Position numbers and translations under genes: made by a program | NCBI GenBank assembly: GCA_002371785.1 | Contig: DFGU01000071.1 | Location: forward strand, 1-8,445 | Source of the DNA: Bacteroidales bacterium UBA3742 | GTDB lineage: Bacteria > Bacteroidota > Bacteroidia > Bacteroidales > Paludibacteraceae | DNA length: 8,445 nucleotides | Reading direction: 5' to 3' | In this document: in pieces, positions 1 to 6,089 of the stretch | Position numbering within the stretch: the first letter of the stretch is position 1 | Layout: each line of letters begins with the position of its first letter | The notes under the pieces: generated by a model | Databases searched by the model: none | What the model was told of the DNA's origin: nothing | Seen by the model: the letters and a program-made list of their open reading frames with translations, nothing else

Positions 1-31
1 ACTCCTTAACTCCTTCACTCCTTAACTCCTA
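1..31. repeat. Octamer tandem repeat at window edge
   Basis: Plus-strand units ACTCCTTA, ACTCCTTC, ACTCCTTA, ACTCCT(AA) follow one another without gaps. On the coding strand each unit reads AGGAGTTA-like. The last unit contains the TAG stop of the GT-C-like gene (31-29), so the array begins exactly where coding ends. It probably continues beyond the window. Confidence 0.85.
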
Positions 32-1651
32 ATTTGGAATATAAATATCCTCCATCGCCGCCCAGTTCTCGGTGCGACGAAGCTGCACGATAGCATACGC
101 GCCATTACGGCGATATAGTTCCACGTGCGTCGGTATGCCGTAGTGGAAGGCTATCTGCTGCCGCACACGGTTGAGCGTACTCTCCACATCCTCATAGTTG
201 GCCGGTACAAAGATATACATCTTGTCCTGCAATAGATCCACAAACGACTCGCATATCTCCTTGTTGAACGGGATATAGGTCAACCATCCCATCGCCAGTT
301 TACGCGTGTTGAACTCTTTTATCTCAAACGGATTCATATACTGCATGCCGAACCACGTACCCACCGTAGCCAGATGGCTATCCTCCGGCAGGGTCTTCAC
401 CAGCGGCTGCTGAAAGGCTTTCCAAAGTACCGTACGGCGGTAGTAGTCGTCATTTCTCACCGTCGCTATCTGGAAGACATACAGTGTACACAATATGGTC
501 ATCAGGAGCGACATCGTGATCAGTCGCTTGCGTCCTACCACCTCGGGTAACAACCGGTAGAATGCCATCACTACCGGCACCACGAAACAAAGGAACACCC
601 TGTTCTTCACAAAACCGTCCAGGCTCACCAGCACCAGTAGCGCCAGCACAAACAGCGCATATCCCGCCATCAGTACATGCATCTTCTTGCTCGGTTCGCT
701 CATATCCACCAGCACCATCAGTAGCAACAAGGTTGCGATAATCCATGCATATTTCGTCAGACGCTCCACGTTCAGCAGTTTCTGCTGCATAGGCACGTCC
801 TTGACAAAAGCATTGATGGCTTGCAGTTTCTCCAGGGTCATCACCTCCGGATCGGGAATAAAGCGCAGCAGCAGGTCGTAGTCCTGCCCCGTCACACCGT
901 TGGGTAAGTTGTCATACACCTGATCCTTGCGCGCATTCGGGTTGTCGTTGAGCTTGGCGCGGATGACATTATACTGCTTGTAGTACTGCCATTCCTCGGC
1001 TTTGTAGAACAGCCCGTTTGCCCAACGCGCGCCTACCACCATCGCAAGCAGGACCAGCATCGGCACGTACTTACGCCACTGCAGACGCCACTGATATAGT
1101 ATCACCGGCGCCATCAGCAGGGCCACCAGCGCCGCCGAGTGGAAACGTATCAAGCTGGCAATAAACACCAGTCCGCAACCCGTCAGGAGGTTGCGCCATC
1201 CCTCGCGTTGCAAGAGCAACATACCGGCCAAGCAGACCAGTCCGGCCGTGGTCGTAAACTGGAAACTGATGATGATGCGTGCCCACATCACGTAGAGGAA
1301 GGTCAACCAGATAGTTTTCACCCAAGCGCTATGCCGCGTCCGCAGCACCGTATAGTCGATGATGCTCATCGAGATCACGTGGAGCACGGCAAACGACAGG
1401 GTGTACCATTCTACGGCGCGTGTCCAACCGTAAAGCCAGGCCAGTACCTGTCCGTACAGTGCATTGATATACACCAGATGGGCATCCGGCGAACCGCTAT
1501 ACAGCCCGTTGGCTATCATACACATCATCACGTCGTCGTTCTCCTCAAAGCGGATAGGCATGACCCATGCCATCAACGCAAAGAAGGCGGCATTCACCAC
1601 CAGCAACAGGGCTATCAGACCGTATTTATTCCATTCGTAAATCGACTTCAT
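29..1651 (-). CDS. Polytopic membrane protein, GT-C glycosyltransferase-like
   Basis: The 540-residue product has about ten hydrophobic segments, beginning at residues 10-31, and a C-terminal soluble part of about 130 residues. Directly after the first segment comes RFEENDDVMMCMIANG (34-49). An acidic motif in the first external loop of a multi-span protein is the hallmark of GT-C glycosyltransferases, which use polyprenyl-phosphate sugars at the periplasmic face. I therefore infer a sugar transferase for surface glycans or lipids, but recognise no named gene. The frame is open to an ATG at 1792, but the promoter at 1677-1708 lies inside that extension, and the extension would overlap the preceding gene and be basic and unlike a signal. 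I choose ATG 1651, about 19 bases after the expected transcript start. The TAG stop is embedded in the octamer repeat at the left edge. Confidence 0.72.
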   Translation of the reverse strand: MKSIYEWNKYGLIALLLVVNAAFFALMAWVMPIRFEENDDVMMCMIANGLYSGSPDAHLVYINALYGQVLAWLYGWTRAVEWYTLSFAVLHVISMSIIDYTVLRTRHSAWVKTIWLTFLYVMWARIIISFQFTTTAGLVCLAGMLLLQREGWRNLLTGCGLVFIASLIRFHSAALVALLMAPVILYQWRLQWRKYVPMLVLLAMVVGARWANGLFYKAEEWQYYKQYNVIRAKLNDNPNARKDQVYDNLPNGVTGQDYDLLLRFIPDPEVMTLEKLQAINAFVKDVPMQQKLLNVERLTKYAWIIATLLLLMVLVDMSEPSKKMHVLMAGYALFVLALLVLVSLDGFVKNRVFLCFVVPVVMAFYRLLPEVVGRKRLITMSLLMTILCTLYVFQIATVRNDDYYRRTVLWKAFQQPLVKTLPEDSHLATVGTWFGMQYMNPFEIKEFNTRKLAMGWLTYIPFNKEICESFVDLLQDKMYIFVPANYEDVESTLNRVRQQIAFHYGIPTHVELYRRNGAYAIVQLRRTENWAAMEDIYIPN

Positions 1652-1676
1652 GTACGCACGCGCATAAAAAATCGTG

Positions 1677-1708
1677 CAAAGATACAACTTTTTCCCGATA
1701 TATGCAAA
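1677..1708 (-). promoter_or_regulatory. Bacteroidota-type promoter for the GT-C-like gene
   Basis: On the minus strand, TTTG (1708-1705) is followed by exactly 20 bases and then TATCTTTG (1684-1677), matching the established Bacteroides consensus of TTTG at -33 and TAnnTTTG at -7. Transcription would begin near 1670, leaving a leader of about 19 bases before the ATG at 1651. The site sits in the only non-coding stretch before this gene, so the gene can be expressed apart from the upstream ones. It also argues against the longer open frame starting at 1792. Confidence 0.88.
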
Positions 1709-1713
1709 AAAAT

Positions 1714-2718
1714 TTATGATTTTTTTCGAAAAATCACACGATAGACCATTTTTCCGAGTCGATACAGCCCCGAATGGGCCACTATGGTCCATCGTCCGTG
1801 CTCCACCAGCTTGCCGCCGAATTTCTGCTTGAAAGTCCTGACGCCGTACGGCACGTCCGGCACGCCCGCCCCCATCACGTCGAAGACGGGCAAGCGGTTA
1901 GTATGTGCATATTCCATCGCGGCCCAGGTGGCCATCACCGAAGGTGCATACGCCTTATGCTGTTCGTCCAGTCCACATATATACCATTCGTACAGTGCCC
2001 GGCCGCGTAGCCGTACACAAGCCGCACCGCCTATGATCGGCCCGCCTTCCGGTGCTCGCACAGCCAGTACCACTTGTTCACGCATCAGGGTGCGGAAGAA
2101 ATCCAACCCCGGCAAGGGTTTATGCACGTACCATCTGTAGAGATGCTTCAGTATTTGATACCAGGCCCGCAAGTCATCCTCGTTGCTCAACTGCACAATT
2201 TGCACACCCAGGGACTGTGCCTTTGTAATCTGCCTACGGCGGTTTTCTGATAGCCGTTCCCACATCCGGTCATGGTCCTCACAGGCGATGTGGAAATTCA
2301 GGTGGGCGGCATAGGTCCATCCCGCCTGTTCCAGCACCGCATGCCATCGGCTGTAGTCATGAAAACAGCGTATCTCGGTATAGATAGCCCGCTCGCGGGT
2401 GGTGTCGTTGACGGCTTGCAGCAGCAGCAGGAGTGCCTCATCCGTTATATCCTCGTCCAACATCGGTCCACCATTGATGATCGCACGGCGCGTGAGGTAC
2501 TGCACCAGTCGGCTTCTCGACCGACTGATCTGGCCTACGCAGAGTCCCACCAATCGGTCTCCGTCCTCCACGGCCACTACAAAGGGATCGTAGTCGCGCG
2601 TAGCGTCCAGAAAATGGTAGCCCTCCGGCGTCTGAAACCAGGTGGCCGTCCTTGTTCGCTCGATCAGTTGGCGCCAGGCCAGGGGCGAGATACTATCATA
2701 TGTCGTATAGAGCGTCAT
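1714..2718 (-). CDS. FemAB/GNAT-like acyl- or aminoacyltransferase
   Basis: A 334-residue soluble protein resembling the FemAB/FemX and BioF2-like acetyltransferase group, whose members carry two GNAT-like halves and transfer amino acids from aminoacyl-tRNA to peptidoglycan precursors or modify exopolysaccharide. Visible: WFQTPEGYHFL (27-37), INGGPMLDE (81-89) in the first half; SENRRRQITKAQSLGV (157-172), the basic patch typical of the family; GGAACVRLRGRALYEWYICGLDE in the second half's strand-turn-strand; and DVMGAG..YGVRTFKQKFGG (280-302), a strong family signature. The C-terminus is basic (FRKKS). It starts within the dtd stop (ATGA) and is followed by a GT-C-like membrane protein, so a cell-envelope role is reasonable. 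Substrate unknown; a peptidoglycan-bridge enzyme, a polysaccharide N-acyltransferase, or an uncharacterised relative are all possible. Confidence 0.8.
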   Translation of the reverse strand: MTLYTTYDSISPLAWRQLIERTRTATWFQTPEGYHFLDATRDYDPFVVAVEDGDRLVGLCVGQISRSRSRLVQYLTRRAIINGGPMLDEDITDEALLLLLQAVNDTTRERAIYTEIRCFHDYSRWHAVLEQAGWTYAAHLNFHIACEDHDRMWERLSENRRRQITKAQSLGVQIVQLSNEDDLRAWYQILKHLYRWYVHKPLPGLDFFRTLMREQVVLAVRAPEGGPIIGGAACVRLRGRALYEWYICGLDEQHKAYAPSVMATWAAMEYAHTNRLPVFDVMGAGVPDVPYGVRTFKQKFGGKLVEHGRWTIVAHSGLYRLGKMVYRVIFRKKS

Positions 2719-3161
2719 GAAGCTGTGTCCATCAGGATGGTCACCGGTCCGTCGTTCAGCAGGCTCACCTGCATATCTGCGCCAAACCGGCCGGTCTCTA
2801 CCGGTAGTCCGTACTGCGTTCGAAACAGTTGATTGAGTGCGTTATATAGCGGTTCGGCCGTTTCCGGTCGTGCGGCATTGACAAAACTCGGACGGTTGCC
2901 CTTGCGGCAGTCGCCGTAGAGCGTGAATTGCGACACCGACAGCACACCGCCCTCTATGTCCTGCACCGAGCGGTTCATCTTGCCCGCTTCGTCCGAGAAG
3001 ATGCGCAGTTGTGCCACCTTCTTAGCCAGCAGTTCCACCTCGGCCATTGTATCGCCCTCAGCGATGCCCACCAGCAGCAGTAGTCCTTGTCCTATTCGGC
3101 CTACCGTCTCACCGGCTATCTCCACCCGGGCTTCTCGTACGCGTTGTACTACGATTCGCAT
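2715..3161 (-). CDS. dtd: D-aminoacyl-tRNA deacylase
   Basis: Homodimeric cytoplasmic enzyme that cleaves D-amino acids (and glycine mischarged on tRNA-Ala) from tRNA, using RNA-based chemistry at the subunit interface. The 148 residues match the family length of about 145-150. Signatures: start MRIVVQRV, SQFTLYGDCRKGNRPSF (residues 77-93, with the active-site SQFTL), and NDGPVT (136-141) containing the Gly-Pro motif that enters the partner's active site. The start at 3161 is the canonical one; the frame is closed upstream by a stop about 40 bases away. It is preceded by a 71-base gap and its TGA overlaps the next start (ATGA, 2718-2715). Dtd and the AlaRS editing domain in this window act on overlapping errors (Gly-tRNA-Ala), but the four genes between them are unrelated, so the proximity may be chance. 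Confidence 0.97.
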   Translation of the reverse strand: MRIVVQRVREARVEIAGETVGRIGQGLLLLVGIAEGDTMAEVELLAKKVAQLRIFSDEAGKMNRSVQDIEGGVLSVSQFTLYGDCRKGNRPSFVNAARPETAEPLYNALNQLFRTQYGLPVETGRFGADMQVSLLNDGPVTILMDTAS

Positions 3162-3210
3162 GGTATCTGTCTTCCGTTTTGCTTGTTCTACTATTCCTTT
3201 TTATAAATGA

Positions 3211-3232
3211 GCATGCGCGCACGCGCACACGC
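3211..3232. other. Alternating purine-pyrimidine tract before dtd
   Basis: These 22 bases alternate purine and pyrimidine without a break (mostly GC and CA steps), the composition that favours left-handed Z-DNA. The tract begins immediately after the lipoprotein stop codon (3235-3233) and occupies the first third of the 71-base gap before dtd. The rest of the gap, 3162-3210, is AT-richer and shows no clear Bacteroidota promoter. Confidence 0.6.
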
Positions 3233-3673
3233 TTAGTCGGCTCGGCTCATCGAGCCGCTGAAGAGGTGCAGCACCGTCTGGGCCGAGTCGCGCAGCTGGC
3301 GATAGACGTCCATGCGGAACGCATCGTCGGTCTCGCCCCGGATCTGCCCCACCAGGTTGCTGCTGTCGTTGAGCACGATCTTGCCCAGTGAGTCGCGCTC
3401 GTTCTCATAGAAGAACGTGCCCTTGCAGTTCGTCGGGTTGTAACTTAGCAGCACGGGGTACTTGACGGAGTCGAGCGAGAGCGTGGTCAGTTGGCCTCCA
3501 TTGGCATAGGCGGTATCCACCACCAGCGTTGCCACCACCTTCGTACTGTCGTCCTTGCCGTGCCAATGACCGTTCAGCGAAGCCGGTCCGGGCGTCTTGT
3601 TGCAAGCGCCCATGAGCACCATACCAAGGAGCCCAAATAGCAGTATGATCCAATTATTTCGTTGCATAGGCAT
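3233..3673 (-). CDS. Small predicted lipoprotein, unknown function
   Basis: I do not recognise a family. The 146-residue product begins with a signal peptide: a polar start (MPMQRNNW), a hydrophobic stretch of about 14 residues and a lipobox LMGAC with Cys24, so it should be lipidated and anchored to the inner or outer membrane facing the periplasm. The mature part is soluble, with SLNGHWHGKDDSTKVVATLVVD (residues 32-53) and later strands such as GTFFYENERDSLGKIVL; this looks like the small beta-sheet lipoprotein domains common in Bacteroidota, where a NGxWxG motif opens a lipocalin-like barrel, but that is inference. Start may be ATG 3673 or 3667; both overlap the end of the upstream ligase gene (by 20 or 14 bases), so coupling is likely. 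The stop at 3233 directly meets an alternating purine-pyrimidine tract. Confidence 0.72.
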   Translation of the reverse strand: MPMQRNNWIILLFGLLGMVLMGACNKTPGPASLNGHWHGKDDSTKVVATLVVDTAYANGGQLTTLSLDSVKYPVLLSYNPTNCKGTFFYENERDSLGKIVLNDSSNLVGQIRGETDDAFRMDVYRQLRDSAQTVLHLFSGSMSRAD

Positions 3674-4286
3674 TTTCTATTACTTGTCTTAGCGTCTGTA
3701 TATCCGGGAAGGCGTCGGTCAGCGAGCGCAAGTTCTGCACGCGTTGGCGTACCGATGCCACGCCGTGTTTCTGCAGTTTCTGCTCGGTAGGCGTGATAGC
3801 GTGGCGCATGGCTTCCAGATCTACGTCATAGAGCATCGTGCCGTGGACTATCGTACCGGTCGGCGCAGTATAGCAGGCCCAGCCCGACACTTTGCGGTCG
3901 CCCACCAGGATATCGTTGTGCGCCGTCGTCACGGCCGGCACCCCATAGGCTTGCAGGATCTGCGCAACGGAGTTCAGAAAACGCGTGAACGGACTTTCTG
4001 AAAACCGACGGCTGAAGGCTGACGGCTCTATATACGAGATCATCAGGTTGCCCTCGTCGGCATACACACATCCTCCCCCACTCTTGCGTTGCACCACGCG
4101 GATGCCATGTTCGCGGCAGTAGGTCTCGTTCACCTCCACCTCGGCCTGCTGATGACGGCCGTAGATGACGGTAGGTGCTACGATCCAGGTGAAGAGCGTC
4201 GGCTCCTCCACCTCGCGCACCAAGTCCTGCTCCTTTTGCAGGTACTCCGCCAGCGACAAACCCTCTTTAAAATGAATGACTTTCAC
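3654..4286 (-). CDS. lplA: Lipoate-protein ligase A catalytic-domain protein
   Basis: Attaches lipoate (or octanoate) to lipoyl domains of 2-oxoacid dehydrogenases or GcvH. The 210-residue protein shows the BPL/LplA/LipB catalytic fold: QRKSGGGCVYADEGN (residues 66-80, lipoyl-binding loop), HNDILVGDRKVSG (123-135) with the presumed catalytic Lys132, and HGTMLYDVDL (148-157). GVASVRQRVQNL (175-186) is typical of LplA. E. coli LplA is about 337 residues; the C-terminal accessory domain is absent here, so it could be a single-domain ligase, need a partner, or be an octanoyltransferase/lipoyl-transferase relative. The start is GTG at 4286, with no in-frame ATG before codon 82. That GTG lies inside the last, degenerate unit of a heptamer repeat. 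A faint heptamer pattern also lies in codons 87-97 (3998-4027). The 3' end overlaps the lipoprotein gene. Family firm, exact activity less so. Confidence 0.85.
   Translation of the reverse strand: MKVIHFKEGLSLAEYLQKEQDLVREVEEPTLFTWIVAPTVIYGRHQQAEVEVNETYCREHGIRVVQRKSGGGCVYADEGNLMISYIEPSAFSRRFSESPFTRFLNSVAQILQAYGVPAVTTAHNDILVGDRKVSGWACYTAPTGTIVHGTMLYDVDLEAMRHAITPTEQKLQKHGVASVRQRVQNLRSLTDAFPDIQTLRQVIENAYATK
3998..4027. repeat. Faint heptamer repeat inside the lplA-like gene
   Basis: Units CTGAAAA, CCGACGG, CTGAAGG, CTGACGG and a trailing CT recur with a 7-base period on the plus strand. They encode residues around PSAFSRRFSE, directly after the GNLMISY strand, in what is expected to be a variable surface loop. 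Copies are imperfect, so this is weaker than the other arrays. Confidence 0.5.
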
Positions 4287-4331
4287 CTGTAACCCGTAAC
4301 CTGTAACCCGTAACCCCTAACCTATAACCTT
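4283..4331. repeat. Heptamer tandem repeat filling the guaD-lplA gap
   Basis: Seven 7-base units span exactly 49 bases: TCACCTG, TAACCCG, TAACCTG, TAACCCG, TAACCCC, TAACCTA, TAACCTT on the plus strand. All but the first keep the TAACC core. The array occupies the whole 44-base space between guaD and the lplA-like gene. Its right end touches the guaD stop (TTA, 4331-4333), and its left, most degenerate unit contains the GTG initiation codon (4286-4284). No separate promoter or ribosome-binding site is visible between the genes. Confidence 0.92.
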
Positions 4332-5611
4332 TACATCACCGGTTCCGTCAGTTCTACGCCACGGCAGAAGCGGCGTTTGATGTCGCGGTCGTCGCCCAGG
4401 TATATATAGCGTTCCAGTCGCTGCTCCAGCGTATAGTTGTCGTAGTTCAGGTAGCGGTCATCCACCAGCAGAGCGTCAAACTCATAGCCCGGTTCGAACG
4501 ATCCCACCTTGCCGAAGAACGATCCGCCGCCCTTGGTAGCCAAGTAGAACACCTCGCTCAGGCTCAGGAACGGCATCTCGCCGCGCGTCTGAGCATAGTT
4601 GAGTTTCGATACCTGGATGGCATATTGCATCACGCGCAGCATCGACATATGATGTCCGGCCGACACGTCGGTACCGAGTGCTACGTTGATGCCTGCATTC
4701 AGGAACTTACGTATCGGGGCCATGCCCGAAGACAGGTTGCTGTTCGACATCGGGCAGTGAACCACATAGACGCCGTTCCGTCGCATCAGTTCCATCTCCT
4801 CGCCATCGGTGTAGCAGCAGTGAGCCATCAGCGTAGGTGTCTGGCCAAACAGTCCGTAGCGGTTGTAGGCATCGCCGTAGCAGGTGGATTCGGGTTCGAG
4901 CTCTTTTACCCAGTCTATCTCCGAGCGGTTCTCCGATAGGTGTGACTGTACGGGCAGACCCGTCTCCTTGGCATATTCGCCGAGGGCCGTGAGCATCTTG
5001 TCCGAACAGGACGGTACAAAGCGCGGCGTGATGATCGGGCGTACCAGTCCGTTGTCGCAGTGCTCGTCCAGGTGCTGCTTGAGCATACGCATACCCTCTA
5101 TCACCTCGGCCGTGGTGTTCTCCAGCGTCTCGGGGCTGTTGCGGTTCATACCTACCAATCCGACGTACGCACCCATACCGGCTTGCATGAACAGGTCGGC
5201 CAGGATACGCGTAGCCTCGGGATGGATGGTGGCAAACACGGCACTACGCATCGTGCCCTGCATCCATAGTTCGTGTACGAAGCGGCGGTACATACGGCGA
5301 GCGTAGTCCGGGTCGCGGTACTTGGTCTCCTCGGGGAAGGTATAGGTATTGAGCCACGGCAGCAGCTCCAGGTCGAGTGCCAGACCCATATTGCGGTACT
5401 GCGGCGCATGGACGTGCAGGTCGTTGAAGGCAGGAATGAGCAGTTTGTCGCCGAAGTCCATCACCTGACGTCGCCAATCCATATTCTCCGGCAGTTCTTG
5501 ATACACGCCCTCGATCAGGCCGTTGGAGCGGACTACTATATACCCGTGTTCGATAATCTTCAGTTCGCCCGGCGTAGGCGTGAACAGGATGTTGGCTTTG
5601 TAGATTTTCAT
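4331..5611 (-). CDS. guaD: Guanine deaminase
   Basis: Amidohydrolase-superfamily enzyme converting guanine to xanthine and ammonia in the cytoplasm (purine salvage/catabolism). With the start at 5611 it is 426 residues, close to the usual 430-450. Visible metal-site signatures: LHVHAPQY (His66, His68), QSHLSEN (His224), AHCCYTDGEE (His264) and LGTDVSAGH (Asp315). HCPMSNSNLSSG (about 285-296) and the C-terminal GSFEPGYEFDALLVD strand are also typical. The frame is open further upstream to an ATG at 5701, but that would overlap gtrA by 80 bases and add 30 residues rich in Ser, Cys and Lys with no family resemblance. The ATG at 5611, 10 bases after the gtrA stop, starts directly with the first beta strand (MKIYKANILF). 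Its stop abuts the heptamer array at 4283-4331. A related amidohydrolase (e.g. chlorohydrolase-like) is possible but the HVHAPQ motif favours guanine deaminase. Confidence 0.92.
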   Translation of the reverse strand: MKIYKANILFTPTPGELKIIEHGYIVVRSNGLIEGVYQELPENMDWRRQVMDFGDKLLIPAFNDLHVHAPQYRNMGLALDLELLPWLNTYTFPEETKYRDPDYARRMYRRFVHELWMQGTMRSAVFATIHPEATRILADLFMQAGMGAYVGLVGMNRNSPETLENTTAEVIEGMRMLKQHLDEHCDNGLVRPIITPRFVPSCSDKMLTALGEYAKETGLPVQSHLSENRSEIDWVKELEPESTCYGDAYNRYGLFGQTPTLMAHCCYTDGEEMELMRRNGVYVVHCPMSNSNLSSGMAPIRKFLNAGINVALGTDVSAGHHMSMLRVMQYAIQVSKLNYAQTRGEMPFLSLSEVFYLATKGGGSFFGKVGSFEPGYEFDALLVDDRYLNYDNYTLEQRLERYIYLGDDRDIKRRFCRGVELTEPVM

Positions 5612-5621
5612 ATGCGTTAGC

Positions 5622-6089
5622 TTATTGGTTTTCTTTGGGTTTCTTGAAGAACAGCAGGCATACCAGGTAGTTGATACAGCCGCCGATAAAGATGACCACA
5701 AAACTGATATAGTCGTCGCGCCACTGCGACAGCCAGCTGATCATCAGCGGCAGCAGGCCGAACTGAATAGCCAGGTTGATGGCACGTGCCACCAGAAAGC
5801 CACCGGCATTCTTCCGGTTGGGTTTTGTACCGAAGGTGTACCAGTTGCTCAGGAAGTAATTGGGTATCATCTCCATGATGTATCCAATCAGGAAGGCGAT
5901 GTAGTAGAGCGCCACTCCTTTCTCGGGTTGCCCCATCAGCAGCAGTGCGGCCATGAAGAACCAGGTCTGCACGAACATACCTGTCGTACCAATGATGGCA
6001 AAGCGCACGGCGCTCCGGCTCTTACCCTTGAGATATGATGTAGGTAATTTAATCATCATTTCATCATTGAGCGACAAAGTCGCGCTCAT
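5622..6089 (-). CDS. GtrA-family integral membrane protein
   Basis: Small 155-residue membrane protein. After a polar N-terminus and the basic stretch KGKSRS come four hydrophobic segments (about residues 28-52, 60-80, 100-120, 126-148), the layout of the GtrA family. Family members are thought to flip or carry polyprenyl-linked sugars for surface polysaccharide or teichoic acid glycosylation; the substrate here cannot be told. The motif IPNYFLSNWYTFG after the second segment fits the conserved N-(Y/F)-x-x-x-(R/N)-x-(W/Y)-x-F pattern of the family. The start at 6089 overlaps the alaS stop by ATGA, suggesting coupling. Two in-frame ATGs at codons 11 and 12 (6059 and 6056) are alternative starts, which would remove the polar N-terminal stretch; the sequence does not settle this. 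It ends 10 bases before guaD. Family call firm, exact start less so. Confidence 0.85.
   Translation of the reverse strand: MSATLSLNDEMMIKLPTSYLKGKSRSAVRFAIIGTTGMFVQTWFFMAALLLMGQPEKGVALYYIAFLIGYIMEMIPNYFLSNWYTFGTKPNRKNAGGFLVARAINLAIQFGLLPLMISWLSQWRDDYISFVVIFIGGCINYLVCLLFFKKPKENQ

Noticed and set aside
1139..1744. Plus-strand open frame of about 200 codons
   Set aside because: It lies opposite the coding strand of a clear membrane protein gene and its product is rich in His, Gln and Arg with no domain-like pattern.
1652..1792. N-terminal extension of the GT-C-like gene to an ATG at 1792
   Set aside because: It overlaps the FemAB-like gene and contains the TTTG/TATCTTTG promoter; the extra residues are basic with no family feature. 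The ATG at 1651 sits just after the expected transcript start.
2272..2832. Plus-strand open frame of about 186 codons over dtd and the FemAB-like gene
   Set aside because: Antisense to two well supported genes; no recognisable motif.
4283..4331. CRISPR-like or telomere-like repeat
   Set aside because: Units are 7 bases with no spacers, so not CRISPR; the TAACCC likeness to telomere repeats is superficial, as the array is short, degenerate and between two bacterial genes.
5612..5701. N-terminal extension of guaD to an ATG at 5701
   Set aside because: It would run 80 bases into gtrA and adds 30 residues unlike any amidohydrolase N-terminus.
6067..6084. Intrinsic terminator after alaS
   Set aside because: The small GCGAC/GTCGC stem has no following T-run and lies inside the gtrA coding start.
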